Source: Micractinium sp. NFX-FRZ (lineage: Eukaryota > Chlorophyta > Trebouxiophyceae > Chlorellales > Chlorellaceae). Taken from it: a stretch of DNA of 64,000 bases. The notes under the pieces were generated by a model. The model ran no database searches, was not told the origin of the DNA, and saw only the letters and a program-made list of their open reading frames with translations. A program made the translations under genes and the position numbers. The stretch is from assembly GCA_029339195.1 (NCBI GenBank), contig JAPTJF010000207.1, positions 1-64,000 on the forward strand. The letters are read 5' to 3'. Of the stretch, positions 23,501-36,668 are shown in pieces. Each line of letters opens with the position of its first letter. Within the stretch, counting starts at the first letter, position 1.

Positions 23501-25264
23501 CTCCTGCAGCACATCCGCCTTGAGCCGCGCCTCCATGCCCTCCACACGCTCCCTGTCAATCCCCGTGTACTCCAAATTGCTGAAAGGTCGCTCCGCCTCC
23601 CGCACAACAAAAGGCTTGCCGTTGATGTAACTGCACCGGCAGGGGTTGGGCAGTGGTGCAGCAACTCAGGGCAGCCTTACGGCTTACAATGGCACACATG
23701 CCGCATTCCCAAACTCACATCTCCAGTGCTTCCCTTAAATGATGCGCCCCAATGTCATTCCCTTCATGCAAAACAGCAGCAGCAGCACTGCCACCCTGCC
23801 AAAACCACCAGCCGCCGCCTGCACGTTGCATTCGGAAAGAACAGCACAGCACAGAACAGAACAGCAACCAGAAGCCCCCCCTTCCCACATGCAGCACATG
23901 CTGCGCGCCCCGCTCACATGACCGGCTCCTCCCGCTGATTGTGCCACAGCACCCGCCGCTTGCCCTGCCCCGCCCCCAGAGCGTCCAGCACGAGGCGCAG
24001 CCCAGACACGGTGGGGATGGCCACGCCGTACACCGGCAGGCCCGCCACCTGGCAGGGGGAGAGGGTAGTGCGGGGCAGGCACAATGAGTGCGGGCACCGT
24101 CGGCAACTAGCAGCCTGCTGTGTTGGCCAGACACAGCTGCAGGGTGGCAACCGCTGCTGCAGGCAGACAAGGCAGGCAGACCTGCGCCAACGGACATGCA
24201 CACTCAGGCCCTGCCCTGCAGTCTTTGATTCAAGCACACGTTTCTTCAAACCCCCTTGTCACCAGGACTTTGTCCCTTCACGGCGACTCAACCAAGCGAG
24301 CCAGACGCACCTGCCGGAAGTTGGGCGCCCCTTCCATCAGCGGCGTGAGCTTCATGTTCTGGCAGCCTGCAGCAGCAGCAGTGCACCCGTTGAACGGAGG
24401 AAACAAGCGAGCACGAACCCTGCACCAGCAGCAGCATTGGCTTCTCAGCAGCAATGCAGCCATCCCCCCACCCGGCAACGCAGCTGGCAACAGAGCTGAG
24501 TGTGGGCTGCTGGACCGGGCCGGCATCCTGAGGTGACTAATCATTGGGCTGCAGAGCGGAAGCCCGGCCATACAGCCATATGCATGCTGTGAGCCTGCTA
24601 TGCTGCTTCTTCGCAGCCCGCCAGCCTTCCTGCCAGGCCCTCCCTGCCGCACGCCGAACCTATGCCGCACGCACCTGGGAAGTGATCCGACTGCACAGAG
24701 GGGCAGGCAGGCAGGAGGGCAGGGGCAGCAGCAATCGTCAGACTGCAGAAGCTAGCGGAGCATGGGCTCGACCGGCCTGCCAGCTACTGCGGCTACTGCA
24801 CAGCTTCTGCACACGCTGGAGCCAGCCGCCCCAGCACCCACCTTGAGGATGGTGTGCCGCAGCAGCACGTCACCGCACCGCGTGCCCACCACCTCCTCCG
24901 CCGACACATCTGGCCGCCCGCTGCCATCGCAGTGCGGCGTCTCTGCTGGGTACTCGACAGCTGCCGCGCCCTCAGCACCGGACGCTGTGGCCGACGCTGG
25001 CAGGCCAGCGGGGGTGGGTGCGGCGGCAGGGGTGCCGCCGCCAGTGGCGGCGGCGGCGGTGGGCGTGGTGCTCGTGGTGGCCACCGCCTGCAAATGGTTT
25101 GTTGCAAGTGAGAAGCGGCAGCGGTGGTGGGCGTGGCAGCTGCGGTGGGTGGCCCGATCGCAAAGACACTCGTGTGCGGCTGGCAGGTTGGCTTTGGGCC
25201 CAGCCTGCCTCGGCGGGGCCACAACCGCTGTATCGGCGCCACCGACCTGTTGGGTGCTGTGCAT
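11515..25264 (-). CDS. PALD1: Paladin-like protein with three tandem PTP-like phosphatase modules
   Basis: A long gene with more than 25 exons, homologous by motif to paladin, the cysteine-phosphatase family to which phosphoinositide phosphatase activity has been attributed. Module 1: GDVLLRHTILK (about 24860), MEGAPNFRQV (about 24320), HNQREEPVMYINGKPF (about 23930 to 23620) and the CX5R site FNCQMGRGRTTTGM (about 22240). Module 2: GGAVLGPYTILKEDHF (about 20300), VRGAPNFRDVGG (about 19950), HLQREEPVVYVNGRPYVLRE (about 19350) and the CX5R site YTCQLGGGRTTTGM (about 18510/18290, split by an intron). Module 3: GRRSILKSYSLPGG (about 16110), TDLREELVLYVRG (about 15730 and 15330), and MYVFLSRTSTGSS (about 13610), where the CX5R loop is lost. 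Each module is followed by a helical segment of the LEYLERYFTLICF type (about 21000, 17000 and 12000). The last exon ends EWVLERRELKFLMSQLAME with TGA at 11515. The start is uncertain; the ATG at 25264 is open to the first recognisable exon, but an unseen 5' exon is possible. Confidence 0.88.
11641..11835 (-). repeat. 52-55 bp minisatellite in the last paladin intron
   Basis: Three to four copies of a unit containing gctgcttgca, gcggg and cagagcagaggtcaggggaa occupy most of the intron before the final exon. On the gene's strand each copy is pyrimidine-rich with a ctgacctctgctc core. Confidence 0.75.
13625..13665 (-). repeat. CAGCR pentamer array at a paladin acceptor
   Basis: The plus-strand cagcacagcacagcacagcg array immediately precedes (gene sense) the exon starting VMYVFLSRTS. 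On the gene strand it is a (GCTGT/GCTGC)n run that forms the polypyrimidine-like side of the acceptor. Confidence 0.65.
16130..16330 (-). repeat. Diverged copy of a paladin exon start
   Basis: The exon starting SVSLDEQRRVLMKR (16196 downward) has an upstream intronic copy at about 16283-16330. It reads LDEQGHMSARS after a cag acceptor-like sequence. Similarity is weaker than in the other cases. Confidence 0.55.
21470..21550. repeat. Three copies of a ~26 bp repeat beside a paladin donor
   Basis: caaacttgtgtgccactccc occurs three times in diverged form, directly next to the donor of the exon ending ACSAMQ. Confidence 0.65.
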
Positions 25265-25574
25265 AAGTGGGCTCCGCTCTCCGCAGAGGTGAACTCCCCT
25301 GCTTGTTTACAAGGCTGCACGGTTGGCCGGCAGCGGTCTCTGTTCACTTTTATGATTGTGCAGTATCGTCCAGATTCCAGAAACGTGAACGAGGATAAGC
25401 CTCGGTTCTCTGGCCCCACCTCAACCCACCCGCCAGGTCACCGTCGCTTGTTTCGGTGGCCCAACACGGGCACCTCCGTGAGCGTTTGTCTCAGTCTTCC
25501 ACCTCTCACTTTCCCTGCAGCGCCAGTCCCAACATTTCATCGCCTTCAGTGCAGTCAACTGCCATCTGTTTCAC
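25265..25574. promoter_or_regulatory. Divergent intergenic region, paladin / double-RING gene
   Basis: 310 bp between the likely paladin start and the ATG of the RING gene. The stretch is AT-richer (for example gtttacaaggctgc and cttttatgattgtgcag) and is likely to contain both promoters. Part of it may be paladin 5' exon, since that start is unsure. Confidence 0.5.
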
Positions 25575-26888
25575 ATGCCGCCGCTGCTGACGCCGCCAGT
25601 CAGCATCGCCAGTGCGGCGCTGCAGGCCCACCTGGCCACTCTACTGCGCCTGGACACCGCTGCGCCAACTGCTAAGCCGGCTGGCCTCAGCCTAGCACAG
25701 CGCCTGGGCCTTGTGCCTGGGCCGCCGCCACCGCTGACACCGGCGCAGTGGCTCGCGGTGCGCCGCAGCCGGCCTGGGCTGCGAGGCAGTGCTGCAGACT
25801 TCTCATCGGGTTTGGCTTGAGTTCAATTCCAGTAAAACATGTCCATTCAAGCTGTGAAACCTGTCTCCAACTGCCCGCCCCCACTCCACCTGCCGCAGGT
25901 GCACCTGCGCAGCCGCGAGCGGGGGGACTCTGCTGGCGGCTGCGCTATCTGCCTGCGCCCCTTCCGAGCGGAAGGCCAGGTGCTGTTGTCATGCTCCCAC
26001 ACCTTCCACCAGCACTGCCTGACGTCACTGGAGCGCTTTGTGCGGCAGCAGGGCGGTGGCGGCCCCTGCTGCCCTCTGTGCAGGGCAGCCGCGTACGAGA
26101 AGCGACGTATTGACGATGCAGAGCGGCTGTGGCAGCACACCTGTGCGGCCCGCATCCAGGCCGCATGGCGTGGACGGCAGGCGCGGCGCGCCTACCGTGC
26201 CCTGCGCCGTCTGCTGCCCCCCAGCCACCCGGCGCTGCGCCGGCGGTGGGCCGCCGACGCGCTGCAGGAGAGCAGCGCCGCGCTGATGCGCAGCGTGGAC
26301 AGCAGGGAGGCCGACATAGATGCCCTGTTCGCTGAGCTGGACGCCAGCACAGCAGCAGCTGGCGCTGTGTATGATGAGCTGTCAACACGCTGCCTGCACA
26401 CCAGCAGGGCAGGTGACAGCGGCAGCTCTGGTGCAGCGGCGGCTGGGCAGCAGCCCACGACAGCTGCCGACAGCCTGGCGGCTGGTGCGGGGCAGGCAGG
26501 AGCACGCGGGGCGGTGCCGCAGGCTGCTGCTGGTGACACTAAGGCGGCAGCGCAGGCAGGCACGGAGCAGCAACCTGATTGGGAGGCGGTGCTGGCTCGG
26601 TGCCTGGAGAGGGACGAGCGGCCCGAATGCCCTATCTGCCTGGCAGCGCTCGGCCAGCTCAGCAGCAGCGGGAGCAGTAGCGGCAGCGGGAAGCGGCGGA
26701 GCCGGCAGCAGGCTGCAGGGAGCAAAGGGGCCAGCGCAGAGCGACGCAGCGGCATTGCCGTGCTGAGCTGCAGCCATGCATACCACGCCAACTGCCTCTC
26801 CTCGTGCGAAGCGTTTGCCATCTCCTCGGGCCTGGCCCCCGCCTGCCCCTGCTGCCGTTCCACCTATGCCCGCCTGGACCTCTGCTGA
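25575..26888 (+). CDS. RNF32-like protein: RING-H2, IQ motif, RING-H2 (putative E3 ubiquitin ligase)
   Basis: Two exons, 25575-25757 and 25899-26888, give about 390 residues. The chosen donor (gcg|gtgcgc) keeps frame and joins LTPAQWLA to VHLRSRERGDSAGG. RING 1 reads CAICLRPF, then LSCSHTFHQHC, then CCPLCR: the C-x2-C, C-x-H-x2-H-x2-C, C-x2-C pattern of a RING-H2. An IQ motif follows, IQAAWRGRQARRAYR, which should bind calmodulin. An Ala-rich linker leads to RING 2: CPICLAAL, a Ser/Gly/Lys insertion, LSCSHAYHANC and CPCCRSTY. The order RING-IQ-RING is that of animal RNF32. The E3 role is inferred from the RINGs; substrates are unknown. Confidence 0.85.
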
Positions 26889-26924
26889 CTTGCAACAAGC
26901 CTGGTACTTGCAGGCGATTCGGCA

Positions 26925-26929
26925 TGTAA
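26925..26929 (+). terminator. TGTAA polyadenylation signal, double-RING gene
   Basis: tgtaa occurs 37 bases after the TGA stop, at the expected place for a chlorophyte poly(A) signal. Confidence 0.6.
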
Positions 26930-27016
26930 CACACACCAGAGGGACTGCCAGTCATGGGCGGGCCTGGGAAGGAAGAGGCGTGGTGAAGTGTGTGGTGAGG
27001 TATGCGCGGCTGGAGG

Positions 27017-29120
27017 TCAGAACTTGTCAGGAAAGCGCTGCGCCAGGCCGCACAGCCCCAGCATGCCGCCAGTATGAAGCATCGCCACAGCCTCGGGCGC
27101 TGCGCTGCCGCCCGTGCTGCTGCTGTCCACGTGCTCCACAGCTGCCGCTCCCGCTGCGCCTGCTGCGGTCTCTTCTGCCAGCTGGCAGGCAACCTCCCAG
27201 GCAGCCAGGTTCCAGATGGGGTCCAGCAGTATGCCGTGCCGCTGTGCCACAGCCTGGCAGGCGGCAACCTCCCCAGGCAGCACTTTCCCAAACCGGCGCG
27301 GCGTGAGCCGGGGCACCCAGCGCAGCCGCTCGTCCACGCCACGCTGCACTGCTGCCGCCTCTGCCGCTGCTGCTGCCACTGCTGCTGCTGCCGCCGCTGC
27401 TGCTGCTGCTGCTGCTGCTTCTGTGTCCGGTGCACCTGCAGCAACTTCTGCTGCTGCGCCGGCTGTTGCTGCCCAGTGCTCGGCACAAAAGGCAGCCACC
27501 AGCTCTGCCTGCTGCTGCTGGTAGTACTCAAGAGGGCCTGCCAGGCACACGCCCGTCACGCGCCACGGCAGGCCCAGCAGCGCCGCACCCAGCGCCAGGC
27601 CTGCGTGAACAAAGGCTTGGTTGGCAATCGTATAAACAGTAGTGAACGGGGTGCAGGTGCCCCAGGCCTCCCAACAGTGGCACGCCTGCAAGACAGCGGG
27701 CGAAAACAGGGCAGGTTGGATTTCAACAGCAGAAAGCGTGCAGGGCGGGTTTATGTGAGCTAGTGGGCCGGAAAGGTGCGCAGGCAGGCAGGCAGTTGAC
27801 ACAGTGGACAAGCCAGCAAGCCGAGCTGACGCTGAGGCCGCCTGCAACTACCCCAGCCGGCCCACCAACCCAACGCACCCACCTGTGGCAGTGGCCCCTG
27901 TGCCGCTATCCACCACAATGTGCCACCGTTGCTGCTGCTGCTGCTCGGAACTGCTGCCGCCGGCACTGCTGCCACCAACAATGCCTGAGCTGCCGCTGCC
28001 TGCACTCCCGGCGCCGGCCAGTGGCGAGTGTTGGGCCAGCCAGGCCACCTGGCGAATGGACCCTAGCAGCGCAGCGGAGCAGGCAGCACCCTCCGGGATG
28101 ACTGCCACCCTGCCAGCACCGGCAAAGCTGCTGCTGCTGGGGCTGCCGCCATCACTGTCAGCCAATAGCGGCGGCCCTTGCTGCTGCTGCCCTGACTGCT
28201 GCTGCTGCTGCTGCTGCTGTGGCCCCTGCTGCTGCTCCCCTAGCTCCCCTTGCAGCTGGTGCAGGTATCGGTCAAACATTGCCGCCCTGTCTGCATAGTC
28301 CCCTCGGCTCACATACTCTACACGATGTGCCAGCATGCGGGCGTACAGGTGGTGCCCCGTGGGCACCGCCGGCCGCTCGCCACGCACCAGCAGGTGTGCG
28401 CGCTTGCCGGCCTGTGCGCAGGCCGCCGCCACGGCCACGAGGTGCGCGCTCTGCAGGCCGCCGCAGGTCACAATGTCGCTGGCCTGGCGGGGGAGAGGTC
28501 GGCAGGGGCAGCGCAAGTTGTATCCGGTGTGGGCCGTGCCATAAGGCTGTGGGCTGCCGCACCCGGCTGCAGGTAGCTACGTGTACATTATAGTAGAGCT
28601 GCTGAGCACACATGAACATCACAGGCGGTACACCTTTGCCCGCCGCCTCCACACTCTCTCGGCCGCACCTGAGCCACACTGCCCCACAGGCCATCCAGCT
28701 TTCGGAACTTGTTGCCCCCAAGCAAGGGGTGGGTCAGGTCGTCTCGTATGACTGAGAACGCGGCTCCACCCTGCTGCACGTGCGTCACCTGTGCAGGCGG
28801 GGAGAAGCGGAAGCGGGAGCAACAATCAGATCAGCGCATTGGGGAAAGTAGGGGTAGGAAGCTGCATTCAGGCAAAAGGGACTAGGCTGTGCAAACTGCT
28901 CTTGTGCTGCGGCAGGCTCACCTTGCGCCGCCGCCGCCACCGCCCCACCCACCCCTGCCGCACTCGCCTGCACGGCTGGGTCATCTAGCATCCAGCTTTG
29001 TCGGTCGAGCAACTGAGACACCCTCGGAGGCAGCGCAGAGTAAGGCAGGAAATGTGCACGTCCGCTGTGCACGCCGACACGGGCCAGTCTACACCAGAGG
29101 TCGGCGGGGCGGCCTGCCAT
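27017..29120 (-). CDS. D-cysteine desulfhydrase / ACC-deaminase-like PLP enzyme
   Basis: A fold-type II PLP enzyme resembling plant D-cysteine desulfhydrases. The N-terminal exon ends in YPYFPQCADL-like sequence (about 28830). The next carries FSVIRDDLTHPLLGGNKFRK (about 28740-28690), where the lysine of GNK is the expected PLP Schiff-base residue. Then come DIVTCGGLQSAHLVAVAAAC (about 28470) for substrate and phosphate binding, AHLLVRGERP, VAVIPEGAACSAALLG (about 28070), HIVVDSGTGATATG (about 27900) and, after an intron, FTTVYTIANQAFVHAGLALG (from about 27670). Poly-Gln/Gly/Ser insertions (about 28140-28260 and 27940-28010) and a poly-Ala run (about 27380-27420) lengthen loops. The ATG at 29120 (MAGRPADLW) is one of several possible starts; MLDDPAVQ near 28990 is another. 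The stop is at 27017. It shares a 215 bp divergent region with KDO8P synthase. Confidence 0.85.
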
Positions 29121-29335
29121 CGTCGATGTAGACCTAGGCGTCCATGGGGAGCACATCGCAAGCCCAATCAAGATGAAAGGACCCTCCATTGCCAGGAATT
29201 CCGCGCCCGTGCCAGGCTGGCAATGACTTTCGTTTCGATCGATTGAAATTGTTTGGCGCCTTGTGAGCACGGCTTGACAGAGATCGCTGGACCAATCGAC
29301 AGGGATCGACCAGAGGCCCACACCAGGCGGCAAAG
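29121..29335. promoter_or_regulatory. Divergent intergenic region, PLP enzyme / KDO8P synthase
   Basis: A 215 bp or shorter spacer between opposing starts. It is locally AT-richer around 29220-29260 (tttcgtttcgatcgattgaa). It must hold both 5' ends if the PLP-enzyme start is right. Confidence 0.5.
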
Positions 29336-32618
<3,283 letters not shown>

Positions 32619-33067
32619 TTTGAGTAGTCCTCACGTGAAAGGCTGGTGCTGAGCTGGCGCTGAGGGCGGCAAGCGTGTGGCGTGCCGGCGCCCCCCACCG
32701 TGATTGCGCTGTGCACTGCCCCCCACCGTGATTGGATTGTGAACTGCTGTCACTTGTCACATTGCACTGAGTGGCACTCGAGGGCAAGGAAGTAGACGGT
32801 GCTGTAAGTGGGCCACCTTATGAGCGCAGAGAGAACAACGGTGAGACAACCTGGCGAAGGCGCCGCCACCTGGGCGCTGCCACCCAGGCGCGCGCAACCA
32901 TGTACAGTTAGTTAAGCGCCGGCCGCGTTTCGGTGTTTCCGTATCCGCATTGGACCTGAAAGATAAACACGCTGAGAAACAGGGAACGTACCCGTTGTTT
33001 GGTTGGCGCGACCCTGCTCCCGACACCCTTGAAGCGAGCGCCCTGTCAACCCCTGCTGCCCGTTTTC
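32619..33067. other. Intergenic region, KDO8P synthase 3' UTR and PCMT upstream region
   Basis: The first 190 bases are presumably the KDO8P synthase 3' UTR, with a direct repeat of ccccccaccgtgattg (about 32691 and 32717). The rest (32810-33067) should hold the methyltransferase promoter. No further gene is seen. Confidence 0.55.
32803..32807 (+). terminator. TGTAA polyadenylation signal, KDO8P synthase
   Basis: tgtaa lies 185 bases after the TAA stop on the coding strand. Confidence 0.6.
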
Positions 33068-35941
33068 ATGCTGCGCAGCCTGCTCCAGCGCACCAACGCC
33101 TCCCCGCAGCGTAAAGCCTTCCTTCTGGGCTCCACCCTCGCCGCCGCTGTCCTCGCTGGCGGCGCCGCCGCAGTCCTCTCGGCACACCCATCCCTGCGAG
33201 GCGCAATGGCTTACCGCACCTTTGCCCGCTCCCAGGCGGGCCTCATCGACAGCCTAGTGGGTGAGCAGGCGAGGTGGTAGTGCCGGGGCCAAGAAGGCCG
33301 CGTACCTTCTGTGTGAAAGGCCCCGGACCTGCAGTGTGGCCAGCACTGTGGCGGCTGCCATCAATGCAGCGCTGGCTCCTCTGCACCCCTCTCTGGCCCC
33401 CAACTTCGCCCCTCGTACATATCATGCCAAACATGCTTGCGAGGACTGCCACTGCACCCCCCACTGCAGAGCACGGCGTGGTTCGCTCGCCCGAGGTGGA
33501 GGCGGTGCTGAAATCCATCGACAGGGGCAAGTTCACTGAAGAGCCCGAGGTGGGTGCTGGGGTGCCTCGGGTGCTGCGCAGTACCAGCACTCGCAGGCAG
33601 GGGCTGGGTGCTGCGCTCCATTGACAGGGGCAAGCTGACAGAAGACCCACCGTGCCGTTCCCTGTTCAATGCATTCAAACCCCTGCTTCTTTGCCCCAAA
33701 CCCCTGCTTCTTTGCTCCCCCTCCCCGCCCCCCCAGTTTGCCTACATGGACGCCCCCCAGGGCATCGGGTACGCCGCCACCATCAGCGCCCCCCACATGC
33801 ACGCCTGGGCGCTGGAGCTGCTGCTGGAGCAGCTGCACCCGGGGGCACGCGTGCTGGATGTGGGCAGCGGCACCGGGTGAGATGGGGTGCCCGGGTTGGG
33901 GCGGGAGGTGGGGAGGACATCTGCTGGATGTGGGCTGCGGCAGCGGGTGAGATGCTCCGCAGTGGGATCGAGCATGCATATGCAAGGGCCTGGGCAGGCG
34001 GCGGCGGCGTTCCCAGCCTGGCGGCGCCTGTGTGGTTCGAATGGATAGGTCGCCCCTCCCCCCACCCCCGCTGGGCCCCTGCTCTGCCATGCAGCTACCT
34101 GACCGCCGCCTTTGCCAGGCTGGTGAGCCGCGGGGGCGCTGAGGGCAAGGCGATTGGCATCGAGCACATCCCTGAGCTCACCAGGTGGGGGGCAGGTGGC
34201 TGGCCCTGCTTCTGTTTGTTCTCTGCTTTTGCTTTTTTGTTTTCAATTGAGCACATCCCTGAGCTCACCAGGTGGGGGTGCGGCCGGGCTGCCCGGAGCC
34301 AGCTTGGCTGGGGGCGCTGCGGGGAGAGGGCGGCAGCGTGTGCTGGCGCCTGCTGTGCTGCGCGGGCGGCGGGCGGCGGGGCGGAGGGCGCTGTGGTGGC
34401 CAGCTGGGCAGGTGGCGGCCAGTGCTTTTGGTTTGTTATCCCTGATGCCTTCTGCCTGGCTTTGATGGGTCGAGCACATCCCTGAGCTCATCGAGTGTGG
34501 GATGGCTGAAGTTCAGGGGCCGACCCGGCGGCGCGAGCTGGCGGCTGGTAGGGCTGGCGGGTTGGGATGGCTTGGCCCTCACCCCGCGGCGCCTCTCGCA
34601 GCATTCCAATTGTTGGGGTTGTCGCAGCAGGGCCAGGCCCTGGCAGGTGCTAGACAGTGGTTCGCACGCTGTCTGCATACCAGTGCAGCCAGTGTGCATG
34701 CGGCGGCAGCGGGAGGTTTGTGCCTAGGGCTGCGTTTGGGCCAGTACTTTCCACGCCTTTCAACATGCCTGCCCTGCCATGCTGTACGTGATCTGGCCCT
34801 GCATCCTGCAGGTTCGAGCCTCTTTCGTGCTACCATGCATGCACACGTCCCGTTGCCCACGCACCCCGCCCACCATGCCCCCTCGTGGGTGTCGTCCACC
34901 CCCATGCAGCAAGGCTCTGAACAACGTGGCCAAGGACCCCTCGCTGGTACAGCTGATGCAGCAGGGTGAGCGCGTGAGGTTTACTGTACTGCGCTATGCG
35001 TTGCCTTTAAGGATGGGCAGGGGAGGGTGGTGAGGTTGAGGGGCTGAGGCATGGCCAAAGGGCGCTAACGTGCAACGTGCGCGGCTCGGCTGCTCGAGTG
35101 CAGAATGTGCTTCTGAATCTTGCTGCCTGGCTGGCGCCAAAACGCGTGCGCCACTGTCCCACCGCCACGGCTCCACCTGCAGCCCCTCGTCCCGCGGCCG
35201 CCGTCAGCGGCTAGCCCTCACCCCCGTCTCCGCCCCCTCCACTTGCCCCTCCACTATATTGCCCCTCGTCCTCCCCCCGCCCACCCCGCACCCTCTCCCC
35301 CGCAGGCCGCCTGGAATTTGTTGTGGGGGACGGGCGCAAGGGGTGGCCCGCAGGCGCCCCGTATGACGCCATCCACGTGGGGGCGGCCGCCCCGCGGCTG
35401 CCCACGGAGCTGGTGGAGCAGCTGGCGCCCGGGGGCCGCCTGGTGGTGCCGGTGGGGCCGGAGGGCGGCATGCAGGCAAGGCGGGGGGTGGCGGGGCGGT
35501 GACCAGAGGGGCCGAGGGAGTTCCGAACCGCACACCAATGCTCCTTGTTCACATCTCCACCCCAGCTTGTGCAGAGCCTGGCTGTGGTGGGCGAGGAGGC
35601 GCACATGCCCACCTCCCTCTGCGTGCGTTCAACTGCCGCCTGCCACCCCTAACCAGTCGTTTACTTCACATCTCATGCCGCCGCAGCACCTGGCTGTGGT
35701 GGGCAAGGCGGCGCATACGCCCACCTCCCTCTGCGTGCTTTCCACTGCCGCGTGCCACCCATACCAAGTCGTATGTTGATTGATTGATTGATTCATCCTG
35801 ACGTTGCGCCGGCTGCAGAGCCTGGCTGTGGTGGACAAGGCGGCGGACGGCAGTGTGCGCAGGCGGGACGCCATGTCAGTCATGTACGTGCCCCTCACCT
35901 CCAAGCAGCACCAGCTGGACTATGCCAGCGACAGCGAGTGA
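33068..35941 (+). CDS. PCMT: Protein-L-isoaspartate O-methyltransferase with N-terminal membrane anchor
   Basis: Repairs isoaspartyl residues using SAM. A seven-exon model with consistent phases is 33068-33260, 33470-33549, 33737-33876, 34095-34184, 34910-34965, 35306-35475 and 35819-35941, giving 283 residues. The N-terminus has a hydrophobic segment ([20 protein letters not shown]) after RTNASPQRK, so it is a membrane or organelle-targeted form. The PCMT blocks follow: [40 protein letters not shown], motif [46 protein letters not shown] with [21 protein letters not shown], and the C-terminal [20 protein letters not shown]. The sixth intron uses a GC donor (cag|gcaagg, 35475/35476). At least five exon ends are echoed in introns or past the stop, more densely than in any other gene here. 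Confidence 0.93.
33508..33650 (+). repeat. PCMT exon-2 end duplicated
   Basis: Exon 2 ends [15 protein letters not shown] (33549). 96 bp later the intron reads [15 protein letters not shown] (about 33606-33650), in frame, with mostly synonymous or conservative changes. Confidence 0.8.
33843..33955 (+). repeat. PCMT motif-I exon end duplicated
   Basis: The SAM motif-I end [10 protein letters not shown] plus donor ggtgagatg (33876) recurs 73 bp later as LLDVGCGSG plus ggtgagatg (33953). Confidence 0.8.
34150..34498 (+). repeat. PCMT exon-4 end present three times
   Basis: gagcacatccctgagctcac followed by caggtggggg occurs at about 34161-34190 (real exon end) and 34249-34278. A shorter copy, gagcacatccctgagctcat, is at about 34467-34487. 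Confidence 0.82.
35565..35860 (+). repeat. PCMT last-exon start present three times
   Basis: Copies at 35575, about 35690 and 35819 all contain [ag]cctggctgtggtgg[gg/ac]. Copies 1 and 2 continue together for about 80 bp (cccacctccctctgcgtg). The spacing is about 118 and 126 bp. Only the third continues into the conserved C-terminus. Confidence 0.8.
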
Positions 35942-36080
35942 GGCGCGCAGCAGTGGAGCTGCACGGTTGCTCAACTGTCCTTGGGGTGCGGCGCTCCAGG
36001 GGTGTCGCGCAAGCGAGCGTGTTTGCCCCCGACGTCATCGGAGCACCAGCAAGACTATTCCAGCGACAATGCACGAGGAG
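35918..36080 (+). repeat. Copy of PCMT last codons beyond the stop
   Basis: caccagctggactatgccag followed by cgacagcgagtgagg (35929-35943) is echoed at about 36043-36080 by caccagcaagactattccag followed by cgacaatgcacgagg. The copy lies in the 3' flank. Confidence 0.7.
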
Positions 36081-36668
36081 GCATTGGGAGAAGCCTCCCC
36101 AGGACGGGCTTGAGTCTGGCATGACGGGGCAGCCGTGCAGCTGCAAGCCAGGCTGCCGGCCGGTGCTTGGCCCCGCGGCCTGGCCCCGCTCTCGAGCCTG
36201 CCGAGCCAGCCCGCCCACAAGACAGATCCACCTGTCTCTCTGTGTTATTCTATGCTTTCATGTGCCTCGGTGGCTTCATACCCCGCCTTATTGCCGTTGA
36301 CCTGATGGCCTGCTTGCTGCCTTGCCTGCACCTGCTCCTTGCTGCCCCAGCCTCTGCGGCCACCGCCGCCTCCCCTGCCTCTGCGCCCCGCCACCCTCTT
36401 GCGCATCGCGATCCTTCCGTCGTGATTTTGCCGTGTGTCCACCTGCGCCGTGCACGCGTGTTAGCCCCACAAGCCATCATGCGCGCAGCACGGGGCGAGC
36501 GCAGCACGGGGCACAGCAGGCCTCCAACACCTGCTGGTCCTCCCCTTGGCCTCCTCACAGCTACAGCCACCATCTTTCATCCATCGCCACCACACATTGT
36601 CGCTCTCTCAACCCTCCCAGCCCCCTAGCAGCCCAACCAGCCCGAGCCAGCAGTGGTAGTGTGCAGCA
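35942..36668. other. Intergenic region, PCMT / PGR5
   Basis: Holds the PCMT 3' UTR, including the echo near 36043-36080, and the PGR5 promoter. No TGTAA was seen on the plus strand and no additional coding region is convincing. Confidence 0.5.
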
